A DNA stretch of 64,000 nt from positions 186,001 through 250,000 of the forward strand of contig JADNRV010000062.1 of assembly GCA_015499995.1 (NCBI GenBank). Reading direction: 5' to 3'. The notes below the pieces were generated by a model, which worked only from the letters and a program-made list of their open reading frames with translations, ran no database searches and was not told the origin of the DNA. This stretch comes from Flammula alnicola. Lineage: Eukaryota > Basidiomycota > Agaricomycetes > Agaricales > Strophariaceae. Shown here in pieces: positions 38,160 to 47,549 of this stretch (position 1 is its first letter; every line of letters begins with the position of its first letter). A program made the translations under genes and the position numbers.

Positions 38160-40242
38160 TTAAGCTTCCTGATTGGCAAGAATTAGCTCTGCAGCCTTCG
38201 ATGACCTGGGTGTGATGGAACATTTGAAAGGTTTGGGATGACTAAATTGTCAAATGGTCGGCGAAATTGCCTGAGATTCGAACTTTTGGAAGCATACCTG
38301 ATCGTTCCTGTAATTTGCTCATGAACAGGCTCTGTAATTACACCGTCCTTTGAGATTTTTGTTATGTCGAACACCGCCAGCGACATGGCAACTGTTATGA
38401 ACACAGATGCGTCGGCCAATACTCGACCTAGGTTTCAGAGAGGTCAGACAAGCAATCAATTATGAATGATGAGAGATTCGGCTTGCCAGGACATATTCTA
38501 AGGAAACTATTTTCAGCACGGAGGTTGTCCTAAAATATAAAAGACTGACCTCCTTCCAAATCCAAAACAAACGTTCGTCGGGTCCGGTTCTGGGTACGGA
38601 CCTAAGAACCTCTCGGGCTTGAATGCAGAGGGATCCGGGTAAATCCTTGGGTCGTGTAACATTTGCCTGCAAGGAAATGATCAGAACGTTGAGGAGAAAA
38701 GATTGTTCTAAAGCTTACCAGACGTTGCTGATCACCACAGTGCCCTTCGGAATCAGGTAACCATCATGTATATTGTCTTCCATGACACGGTGAGGAACAC
38801 CTAGCCGCATTGTCCGTCTGTAAGTTCGCAAAACAGAGAATCGTTGAACGTTCCCACGTACCAGTGGGAGCTACGGCATGCCATCTGAAAACCTCAAGCA
38901 CGAGTGCGTTGACGTAGGGCAAATTTGGCCGGTCCGCAAAGTTAGGCAGTCTGTCGCCGCCCACAACTGCGTCTAGCTCTTTCTGAGCCTTCTTCGCAGA
39001 TTCTGGATTCAATACCATCGCTAAGAAGAAAGCGCAGATGGAAGCTACGGTCTGCTCGCTCTTAGTATTGTTATTTAAAAAGTAGACTATCGACAGACTT
39101 ACGGTATCGGCGCCACCGGAGTATAGAGATGCAGCAGACCATTTGATATCGTGATCTTCGGCAGCAGTCAAATTCGGCGCTTCAAGGAGTCGAGAAGTGA
39201 ATGACACTTCAGCGGTCCCCAATGCCTAGGAAGAGAGTTAGATATCGCGGAGGCGCAAAAAAGGTGCAAATAAACCATTTGTTGTTTGACAAATTGATGG
39301 GGGCCCTCAGCCATAACGGCCAAGGTATTGGCCCATTCAGCTGCGGTCTTCTTGAACCCGGCACCGGGGAACCATGCAGGGACATGTCGTACTTGAATTA
39401 TGCTTGGCATCGACACCATCGATATCGTGGAAGACATCAAGAAACTTACAAGGAGGAACGAGGTTCACCATGAATCCTCCTGGCGCCGTCGAGAGAGAAA
39501 ACTGTTCGGTGGCCACATCGGCCATAGTGACGAAAGGATCGTCCTTTTCTTTTACCTCATAGCCATGTGAGATGCGTAGAATAATGGCGCCAGCGGTTCT
39601 ATGGATAGTTAATAGTGCGTATCAGTCAACAGCAGCTTCTTCATAGATATTAGATAAGAGAGGTACTGACTTGCGCACATGAGCAACCAGATCATCCGGA
39701 TTTGTCAAGACCCTCTTCAGGAACCGATTGGTCTCGACTTCTTCTACTGGATGGAACTGCGACATGGCAGCATGGCTTCCAATGGTCTGATGGAATAATT
39801 TACGATAGTTGCGGAAGCGGTCGCCATACGGGATGAGGACGAGCGTATTTTTCCAGCCAACGAGTTCGCCTCCCATCTGCATGACCGGCCTGTCAGAGTA
39901 AATCGAGCTTTTCTTGTCTTGCATCTCAATGGCAGTCTTCGCTGAGTTTAAGATAATCATTTGTTGCCCAAAGACTGACACAGAAACGATGTCGCCTGAA
40001 GGGATACCTTCAGTGAAACAATGAACCCACGAGAGAATGCTAAGGAACATACCCCATTTTTGACCCCATTCTGCAAAGGTGACCCATTCTTGAGTAGTAG
40101 GCAGATCGAGAAGATTCCCGAGAAGAGGAAGTTTGCGCGGTCCTGGAGGAAGAGGCGCTGACGACTTGCTCAAGATCTTCTTCAATAAAACAAGTGCGAG
40201 GGCTAATAGCGCGACGTCGAGAAACGCAAGGAAGCTGGCCAT
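38160..40242 (-). CDS. Cytochrome P450 monooxygenase
   Basis: Haem-thiolate oxidase of the ER membrane. Eleven exons, all phases consistent, give 504 aa. N-terminal anchor [20 protein letters not shown], then the proline hinge [15 protein letters not shown]-helix GGADTT (about 297-302, over an exon junction), K-helix EVFR (E354-R357), PERF, and the haem loop FGFGRRICPG with Cys433. The pattern resembles the O-methylsterigmatocystin-oxidoreductase-like P450s common in agaricomycetes. The haem loop is built from an 11 nt exon (38497-38487) between a GT-AG intron and an intron with a GC donor (GCAAGC). The C-terminus continues [20 protein letters not shown] and ends at TAA 38162-38160. Substrate unknown. 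Confidence 0.88.
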
Positions 40243-40304
40243 AGTACGAGATTTGCAGGGGAAGAAGAAGTCCTTTCAATGTTTTATCTGCCTCCACATA
40301 TGCG

Positions 40305-40314
40305 CGGTATATAT
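40305..40314 (-). promoter_or_regulatory. TATA-like box upstream of the P450
   Basis: tatata word about 65-70 bp upstream of the P450 start, on the minus strand. Position is suitable for a fungal core promoter, but no transcription start is known. Confidence 0.3.
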
Positions 40315-41646
40315 TGGGGATCCTGAGAGATTCTTCCGGCGATTTAGTATAAGCGCATAATGCATTCGCTTTGGCAACGGGCTCTGTAGGCAATCAAGCG
40401 ATTAAACTCCTCGGAATTTAGAAAGCTTGTGCCACAATCAAGCCCGAGAGTCGGTACCATATTTGCAAGGATGTATACGCTCCAAAGGTTCCTCTGCAAA
40501 GGATCAATGGCATATGCCCTCCATGTTTTGGTTAATAAAAAGCAGCACCGCGGTTCCAAAATGACCCGGAAATCCGGAAGGACACGGCTAAGTATGGGGT
40601 GGAGCCTTGAGGAGCTTTCAAGCTTTCTGCAACCAATTGCAAAATAGACCGAGACAGAAGGACCCACACAGATCAGACAAAGAAATGAGGTAGGACGACA
40701 CCTCTCCATCTATATAAAGCACCCTCGGATGTAAGTGGTAATCTCTGGTGCTGAGAAACCTGAGTACTTACTGACAGGTGTCCAAGCCCGAGCCCGCTGT
40801 GTGCAGATTCCATGGAGAAATTGGTTTGCGTCGAGAACAAGGAAATTATGTCATCCCTATCGCTATCGCTGCAATATGAATGCCAGCAGGAGAAGTCGTG
40901 GTGCATATCAGAACTTGATCAGAACCGTTCGTTCTTGCATTTCGGATCCGACACGGAAGACAGGGACATCGCCGCTGTTCCAGGTTTCTGGCGCTCAACC
41001 GTCAGTTTTTCGAGACGTGAAAGTTGAACAAGTCACTAGTCAATACTAGTCAATGTTCGAGTCCAAGGTACATAGTGGGCGCCAGTGTTGTTAATAACCC
41101 GGTTGACAGTCCAGGTCGACTCAGTGCAGGTGGGTCGGTCCATTTAGGGTTGAGGACATGAATTTGGACTGACTGGTCAAATAAATTTCGTGGGATATCG
41201 GCAAGGGATATCCGAGGGATCCGGGCACTGAACACGTCCGTTTGTCAATACTTCACAGACAGTAACAGTGTAAGTACTCTACAGAAGCTAACTAATTCTA
41301 ATGCTTCACAAAAAGACCTGCAGACTTCAGAGTGAAAAAACGAATTTAGACCTGTGAAAGAGATTTCTACACCCGATAGGCGAGCATCTCTCGCCTTGAC
41401 ATATCATAGGGATAATCTCGGGCCCTCGGCCTCTGCGCTGCGCATTTGGCGCCGTAGTATATGTATGTAGATCTTTATCAGTCTTAGGATCCCCTATGAA
41501 GTGGTAAGGGTCGTCCATTGTAGGTCACTGGCAACATGGGCGCCGCGAAAGGCGGGGTTTGGTTGGTCTCCGTCTCTCCCTGAGATCCTGCATATCATCA
41601 CAGAATTAGCATAAACAAAGAAATAGTGTGCACTGTTAAATAGAGA
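40315..41646. other. Intergenic, no gene seen
   Basis: 5' flank of the P450 and 3' flank of the disrupted LRR gene. Several short frames lack motifs or start context. Confidence 0.4.
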
Positions 41647-43209
41647 TCACCTACGTCTTTCCATTCCAAGCCGTTTCCTCGGGCTCGGATGCAAGGAAGG
41701 AATAATCTCTTCAGCTCGTCTCCAGAGCTGGGCATATGGACCCATGGTATCATATTGAAGATCGCGGATGGTGGGAAAGAGCTTGAAGAGGCCTCGGGCA
41801 ACGTTCAGATGCACTGGGCTGACCACGGGAGAGGTCCACACATCGAGAGAAACAAGATCGTGCGAAAGGGAGGGAACGGCATTGAGTTCTGGCATGTTTT
41901 CTGTCTGCAACGAAAAAAGGAGTGATCGTAGGTGGGGCAGATTTTCTGGGACTTCTATGAGGGAATGGAAATCGATTGTTCCAACACGGGGTGTAAAGAT
42001 ACGTAATTCTTCAACGTCTGGCCAGGCCTTGATGAAACCCAAGGGGCTGCACCCGGAAGATCCCGAGACATCGACTCCCCCCTTACCGTTCCTCTGATGC
42101 AAGGCGCTATCAGCTGGGGTCCTAGTCAGAAACTTCCATATCAGGAAGGGAACACTCGCGTAAGGGAACCGTCGCTTAGTGGGGAAAGGGCTGTGGCATC
42201 AGTGAATGCTTCATTGCAATAAAATGTTATATAGTAAGTGCTAATAAGGTCAAAAATATTACTGGGAGCACTGCTTACTTGGTGAAGCTGAATGAATGTA
42301 GTTGACTTGAGCCAGGCTGATCAAGAAGCTCAAGAACCCGAACCTCGGAGGGAAAGATATCGACCACGGAGGTCATACGAGTACTGTACAAGTTCTTTGC
42401 CAGACCCTACTTCGATGTGGACCTTTGAATGGCAATGAAGCACCAGTATCCTTGTCATGGAAGTAACGCTGGCATACTCGACTGCCAGTGGGTCTCTGGC
42501 AATGGCAACATACTCTGTGTCTGTGCGAGGCATCACATAACAGAATGGTGGTGATAATGACAATTTCGACGGGCATCTCGAGATATAAGTAGTGAACACT
42601 AGTGAAGCTTAAGAGACCTAGAAAAACGGATATTAGAGACAGGTAGAAAAATGTAATCTATGTGCAGCTGCCACAGTCGACGGTACCATTGGTGATCTAA
42701 GCGAGCGTTCCCTTCCTGATATGGAAATTTCTGACTAGGACCCCAGCTGATAGCGCCTTGCATCAGAGGAACGGTAAGGGGGGAGTCGATGTCTCGGGAT
42801 CTTCCGAGTGCAGCCCCTTGATGAAACCTTGCATGTGAGCAGGAGACAGCGACCAGAAGGCGGCGTAGGCGATGTTGACTTTAGTGAGATTGAGCTTCAG
42901 CAGATCGGGATAAATGTGGGCGGGTATGTCAGACATAAGGGGAAGTGTATAAGGGTAGCTGTTGACCATATATCTGGCCATGGGATATGTCGACGACGTC
43001 ATATCATATCCCAAATTAAGCTCCTTAAACCGTTGGCCTGTATTCTGATGCAAAGCACCGAAGAATGCATGCCAGCTGGCTTCTTCGAAGTCCGCATGTA
43101 CTTCTTGAGGTGATTTACGGCGCGGCCACATCAGGAAAAACCTCATTTTCCGATATGTAAGGATTAGTGTAAAGTCAGTAGAATCAGTAGAGGCATATTT
43201 TATTATCAC
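41647..43209 (-). pseudogene. LRR/F-box-like gene split by a MITE
   Basis: The upstream part (about 43209-42829) reads FEEASWHAFFGALHQNTGQR, then FKELNLGYDM and LLKLNLTKVNIAYAAFWSLS, ending SPAHMQGFI. The downstream part (42039-41647) reads GFIKAWPDVEELRIFTPRV, NLPHLRSLLFSL and SLSHDLVSLDVWTSPVV. Both are leucine-rich and like the C-terminal halves of fungal F-box proteins. The two parts are separated by a 779 bp element flanked by a 9 bp duplication. Removing the element plus one duplicate joins ...MQGFI to KAWPD... in the same frame. The N-terminal F-box exon was not identified, and the 3' end may include another intron near 41655. Confidence 0.75.
42041..42819. mobile_element. Non-autonomous Mutator-like element (MITE), 779 bp
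   Basis: Terminal inverted repeats of about 120 bp (42041-42160 and 42699-42819) begin aaggggctgcac and end gtgcagcccctt. They share cggaagatcccgagacatcg, ctctgatgcaaggcgctatc and agctggggtcctagtcagaa with only a few mismatches. Target duplication gatgaaacc lies at 42031-42039 and 42820-42828. Long TIRs plus a 9 bp duplication are the hallmark of Mutator-like elements. The interior of about 540 bp encodes nothing recognisable, so an autonomous partner elsewhere must have supplied transposase. TIR identity is high, so the insertion looks recent. Confidence 0.88.
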
Positions 43210-43406
43210 TGAATCTGTCAGAATAAGTGTAGAATAAATTCAACTGGGTAGTACACACATTTATTCCAAGACAATAAGTTAGTCGCTCACTTATTTCATT
43301 TCAATCTGTCAAATGAAGTACCTATTTAACTTATTTATCCTTACTCTGTCACAAGTCAAGTGATGTCAAACATATGGATTGTCAGTATATACATTTAACT
43401 ACAAGA

Positions 43407-43832
43407 TCATCCTCTTTTACCGAGGCCAATCATTCTCCCTCGCGTCGAGTGCCCCTGATCTCCCGGTTGCCCTATCCACATGTGATCAAATGCTTCCATG
43501 AACGATACCGCCATCGCGCTCTGGGAGGTAGGTGGCGGCACAGCAGCAGGGATGGTGGGCATAGACAACGGGTTTGGGATGGTGATGGTGGATGAGGGCG
43601 TTGGGTCGGTTAGCTCTCTGTTTTGAAGGAGGGTGGGAGCCGTCGACGATCCAGGTGTGGGGATGAGCCTGAGTCCAGGGCCGATCACGCTGCAGCGGCG
43701 AATATCAGTGGCTTCGTCCGAGCTCGTGCAGCCGCCAGATGATTCCTCGTCAGAGGCCATGTGGGTATCTTCGTCCTGGTTCACGGTGATAGGGCCGCAA
43801 ACTGGCCACGCATGAATTTTGCAATATATCAT
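43407..43832 (-). CDS. Unassigned Pro/Ser-rich ORF
   Basis: A 141-codon frame (MIYCKIHAWPVCGPITV..., then an acidic DEESSGG stretch, a Pro/Thr-rich stretch and FMEAFDHMWIG). There is no recognised domain, no clear promoter and no supporting splice sites. It could be an exon of a gene extending upstream or chance coding. Composition resembles a disordered protein. Confidence 0.25.
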   Translation of the reverse strand: MIYCKIHAWPVCGPITVNQDEDTHMASDEESSGGCTSSDEATDIRRCSVIGPGLRLIPTPGSSTAPTLLQNRELTDPTPSSTITIPNPLSMPTIPAAVPPPTSQSAMAVSFMEAFDHMWIGQPGDQGHSTRGRMIGLGKRG

Positions 43833-43879
43833 CTTTTACCTATGGAATATTACCGAGACAAAGAGACTATAACGCACCC

Positions 43880-45210
43880 AAGTTAGTAGTCTGAAGCCTA
43901 GCTATGCGACTACTAGCTGTCATATAACCTGTGACAATGGTAATCAGACGCGGTTCAGAGCTAGCTGAGTCCGTATGATAAGCCGGGAGACAGTTAAAAG
44001 TTAGAAAACAGTGAAACATAGAACGCATAAGTCATAAACGACTAGCGAGGCATAAACGCACCATGGGGAATAAATTAAAAGACTTCTGGATGCTTTGGAA
44101 ATAGTGCACGGCGAATTCAGTACAATCAATGTATTGCTGAATAGCTAGCTACAAAAATACTACAACTAGGAGCGCGAGACACAGCTAGTGAGAGCTAGAT
44201 GCGAATGCGTCGACTACTAGCGAGCGTATCTTATGACTTACTGAGAAACGCATGGGACGCGGACGCGTTAGTTAGACGCACGCTCTACCCTCTACCCGGG
44301 GGGCTACCAAAAGTGGTAATAAGATGAGAAAGGAAAGAAGGAACCGGCATCAATGATGGCCGCAGATCCGGAATAAAGCGGCACCGCTAGCCGAGACGCA
44401 CGCATGATGCGCATGGTACGCGGAAGTCAGGAGCGTCCTAGCGCGCTAAAATGGGATGAATTTCCAAATCCTTGACCGCTAGCTGGTCACCTGGAATACT
44501 CAACCCTATACCCATTGCCTGCAGGCATTATTTACACGAGATAAGAATGTTTTACTCTATTTTATTCGCATACCAGAACCACACATAGCTGTAGTATAAA
44601 AGATGTACTTCTGTAGCTAATTACCTTAAGCAATCTCTTCCCAGTTTTATTTCGAGCTAAGACGCAGTGTCTAGTAAGAAAGAGGACGAATAAAGGATCA
44701 GTTTGACTTCAATAGAGTTCGTTTGAAAGCCAGAAGAAGGCTTAGTGTTAAAGAGAAGTTCTTGAGGACAAGGTCCAAGAATTTAGAAGCCAGAAGAGTG
44801 CTTAGAGGCCGGAAGAGTGCCTAGAGAAAGTCAGAAACAGAGTCCAAGTGGGCTAGCAGATCGTTCAGAAGGTAGCGCACAGTGCGGCCTTAGTTTCAGA
44901 CGAGTTCCGAGCCTCCAGAGCAGCTAGTGCTTCGAAAGTCGAGCTAGTAGCATCTTAGAGAGCTTTTCTAAAAACATAAAACCTTAAAAATCAATAAAAC
45001 CGTTCATCCTTGTGATAAAACGAAGCTTGAAACGAAGATAAAACGTGTATTTGAATAATCCCTCATACCCACTTTAAACGAACCGCGAGGCGCTGTCTAC
45101 AAGTCAGCTAGCTAAATAAAACAAACACTGTGGAGTACAGCACACTACATATTTCTGAAGCTAGTAGAGCGTCGCTCGACCTAGTTAGGATCTCGCTCCG
45201 CAGTTGTGTG
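43880..45210. repeat. CTAG-rich non-coding tract
   Basis: Roughly twenty CTAG words in 1.3 kb (agctagc, actagcg, gctagtg), well above chance. It also holds short imperfect repeats such as agaagccagaagagtgctta near 44790 followed by aggccggaagagtgccta. No protein-coding capacity. It could be the subterminal repeat region of a DNA transposon or an old LTR; I could not define termini. Confidence 0.5.
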
Positions 45211-45216
45211 TGTTGT

Positions 45217-45872
45217 TTAGGTCACTGAGCGCGTAGCGGGTCTCTCAACGGTGGGAGGAATGGCCTTCTCAGGCAGGTTGCCCACCTCCCTCCGCTTGGC
45301 ATCACTGCAAAGTAAAAGGCCCGTTTCATTAGTAGCACTGACTCGGAGTGGTAGATAGAGAAAAGAACTTACAATTTCTGGCGCATTGCAGAGCATGCCG
45401 CCTTCACTTTTTTAACATACTCCTCGGGGTTCAGGGCGATGCGAGTGGCCCTGCTGCGAACAGGAGGCCAGACTCTGGGCCGTGGTGGAGGCATTTGGAG
45501 TGGGCATAGTTTGCAGGGTAACGTGGTGGTATCCCTTCAGACGCGGACACTTCTTGCGCTTGTGTTTGGGCGTGTGCCAAGGAACCCATCCCGGTGATGA
45601 TGCATCCTTAGGATCGTCAGGTGGTTCCATAGAATGGGACCGTTCAGAGGGCTGTATGCATGAAATTAGAATAAAAGGGTGAAAAAATGTGAAAACGCAC
45701 TGGGATTTCGCTTGGGAGGTGGTGGTGGTACTGGGTCAAGCTCAACAACCAAAAAACCCGCCCCAAAATGCATATTATATGCCCAATTCTCCCCGAGCCA
45801 ATCAGGATTTTCATGCGCTTGCGTGCTAGGGTGGATTCGGGAGGTTTCAGCGGAAGTAAATGTCGGGGCCAT
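45217..45872 (-). pseudogene. Fragmentary gene of unknown family
   Basis: ATG at 45872 gives HENPDWLGENWAYNMHFG then a Pro-run (VPPPPPKRNP) before a possible donor. A second part reads SSPGWVPWHTPKHKRKKCPR. A third, in another frame, reads RIALNPEEYVKKVKAACSAM, splices at a GTAAGT donor and finishes VGNLPEKAIPPTVERPAT to TAA at 45219-45217. The junctions do not keep one frame, so it is probably decayed. Close to the Plavaka transposase and possibly part of that element's cargo. Confidence 0.3.
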
Positions 45873-46085
45873 TCACTGGTGTTCGCGGATTGTTAGCCAG
45901 TAAGTTTCAGACTGAAGAATGGATATATAAACTTACAGCACATGAGCTTGGGTCAAAGCCCATTATGGCAAGCCACACGGGGAGAATACATGAAATTGCG
46001 GCGAGAAATTTAGGAGGAGGACGACAAAGTTGTGTCGAATCTCCGCAAAATGTCACGTGATCGCATCAACAAGGCTGAATAGTAA

Positions 46086-46161
46086 ACCGCATGTCTGCGG
46101 TTTAGGGTTGGGTAAAAAAAAATTGATTTTTTACTTACCGTGGAATTATTTACCGGTAAGT
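46086..46161. repeat. Short inverted repeats (hairpin and ACTTACCG/CGGTAAGT)
   Basis: accgcatgtctgcggt (46086-46101) is a 6 bp stem hairpin. acttaccg (46133-46140) and cggtaagt (46154-46161) form an inverted pair, followed by a direct ctggtaagttacc. It may mark an element end. Confidence 0.5.
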
Positions 46162-46209
46162 TACTGGTAAGTTACCACCCTGACAGAGGAGGGATTTCGG
46201 CTGGTAAGT

Positions 46210-46599
46210 TAGGTCATGTGCACGCGGAAACATACAGTGCGGAATGAGAGACTGGTGTAGTGCATGCTACATAACACTTATTTATGGTTTAAAGGCTGTA
46301 GACTACTCTTTAATATCATTACTTTTATTTGTACCAGCCAGTATAAATTCAATCAACAGCCCAAAAAAGTTGTGGCCAAAATACTTCAAGATGACAATGG
46401 GTGGTAGGTCACGTGCACGCGGAAACATACAGTGCGGAATGAGAGGCTGGTGTAGTGCATGCTACACAACACTTATTTATGGTTTGAAGGATGTAGACTA
46501 CTCTTTAATATCATTACTTTTATTTGTACCAGCCAGTATAAATTCAATCAACAGCCCAAAAAAGTTGTGGCCAAAATACTTCAAGATGACAATGGGTGG
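46210..46599. repeat. 195-bp tandem duplication, two copies
   Basis: 46210-46404 and 46405-46599 are about 97% identical. Each begins taggtca(t/c)gtgcacgcgg, contains ttaatatcattacttttatt and ends tcaagatgacaatgggtgg. Differences are single substitutions. No coding role visible. Confidence 0.9.
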
Positions 46600-46990
46600 G
46601 CGGTGGTGCCGGACCAGCGGACCTCCAAATGCATGACTCACCGGTTCTCCTCGACACTCTAATCTTCACAGGTGCGTCCTCCGCATCATCACTGCCAACA
46701 GACCCCAACCCAGTTCCAGGTGTGTTTTCCTTCTCCAAGCCTGTGGCAGCAGAGCTGACAGCAATGCAGGAAGCAGCAGCAGGTCCAGCAGCTGGAGCTG
46801 ATGCAGGAGTTTTGGGCCTTCCACGCGGTTTCACTGCGGCGACTTTAACCGTTGTCGTTGTGGCTGAAGCAGGGGTCTTAGCAGCGGGTGTTTTAACAGC
46901 TGCATTTGCATTGGCCTTAACAGCTCCGAGTCGCCCTCCACGCATATTCGCCAAAGGCGCAGACACCACAACAACTCCCACAATGTCCAA
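46544..46990 (-). CDS. Ala-rich protein with AT-hook, possibly partial
   Basis: 148-codon frame starting MDIVGVVVVSAPLANMRGG, with alternating Lys/Ala/Pro (KTPAAKTPASATTTTVK) and an AT-hook core KPRGRPK at about residue 54, then VKIRVSRRTG. The last ~32 codons run into the tandem duplication and probably are not original. An intron after RRTG is likely. AT-hook proteins bind AT-rich DNA minor grooves. It sits between the CTAG-rich tract and the transposase, so it may be transposon cargo. Full gene structure unresolved. Confidence 0.35.
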   Translation of the reverse strand: MDIVGVVVVSAPLANMRGGRLGAVKANANAAVKTPAAKTPASATTTTVKVAAVKPRGRPKTPASAPAAGPAAASCIAVSSAATGLEKENTPGTGLGSVGSDDAEDAPVKIRVSRRTGESCIWRSAGPAPPPTHCHLEVFWPQLFWAVD

Positions 46991-47011
46991 TGGTACATCC
47001 CCCCTCTCCTA

Positions 47012-47281
47012 GTGCAAACTAGTGCCGCCCAGCATGCAGTGAATCGACGCCACCCTGGATATGCGCAGCTGCGCAATGGTGGCAACATCTCGATCAACTC
47101 CACCAACCCCTTCGACCCACCGGTCGTCAACCCGAACATGCTCACCACTGACTGGGACATCCATGCACTCCGCGAGAGCATCAGGCCCGCGAAGCACCTC
47201 GCAGAGGCACCTGCTGGAACGGGTACACGAGAGAGCCTTGAAAGCGGCTGTTCAAGATCTCAAGGGGGGTTTCCTCGTTGA
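47012..47281 (+). pseudogene. GMC oxidoreductase (aryl-alcohol-oxidase-like) C-terminal fragment
   Basis: NGGNISINSTNPFDPPVVNP followed by NMLTTDWDIHALRESIRPA and KHLAEAPA is the conserved substrate-domain block of fungal GMC flavin oxidases (typically SRGxIxINSTNPFDxPxIDPN, LxTDFDIxAMREAI). Neither the N-terminal FAD-binding GxGxxG nor the C-terminal His catalytic motif is found nearby. Only about 65 residues are recognisable, so it is a fragment. It lies 270 bp beyond the 3' end of the Plavaka transposase, in opposite orientation. Confidence 0.65.
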
Positions 47282-47549
47282 TATCATCGGAACGAGTGGT
47301 GATGGATCCAACTTGTTCAATGTGAGCACAACGGCAGTGATCGCAGCTGCTACCACATCGATGAGCTCGTATGGAACGTCGCCTAATCCTGTGGTCATGG
47401 AGCTCAGCATGGGCCGTCCGTCTGTATACCACCTGGCCAATCGCCCGCCCCTCGTCACTGCAATACTTCGTCGCTGCAGTACTCCGTCATGGCTGCTGAT
47501 ATATAAGCATATGAATTTTTGTAATACACTATCTTGTAGATTATGATGT

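Noticed and set aside
42041..42819. Inverted repeat as a remnant of a head-to-head gene duplication
   Set aside because: The 9 bp target duplication, matched outer ends and exact restoration of the coding frame on removal fit transposition, not inversion.
46244..46636. 130-codon plus-strand frame over the tandem duplication
   Set aside because: It is open only because the 195 bp unit length is divisible by three. The two halves are the repeat read twice and show no family motif.
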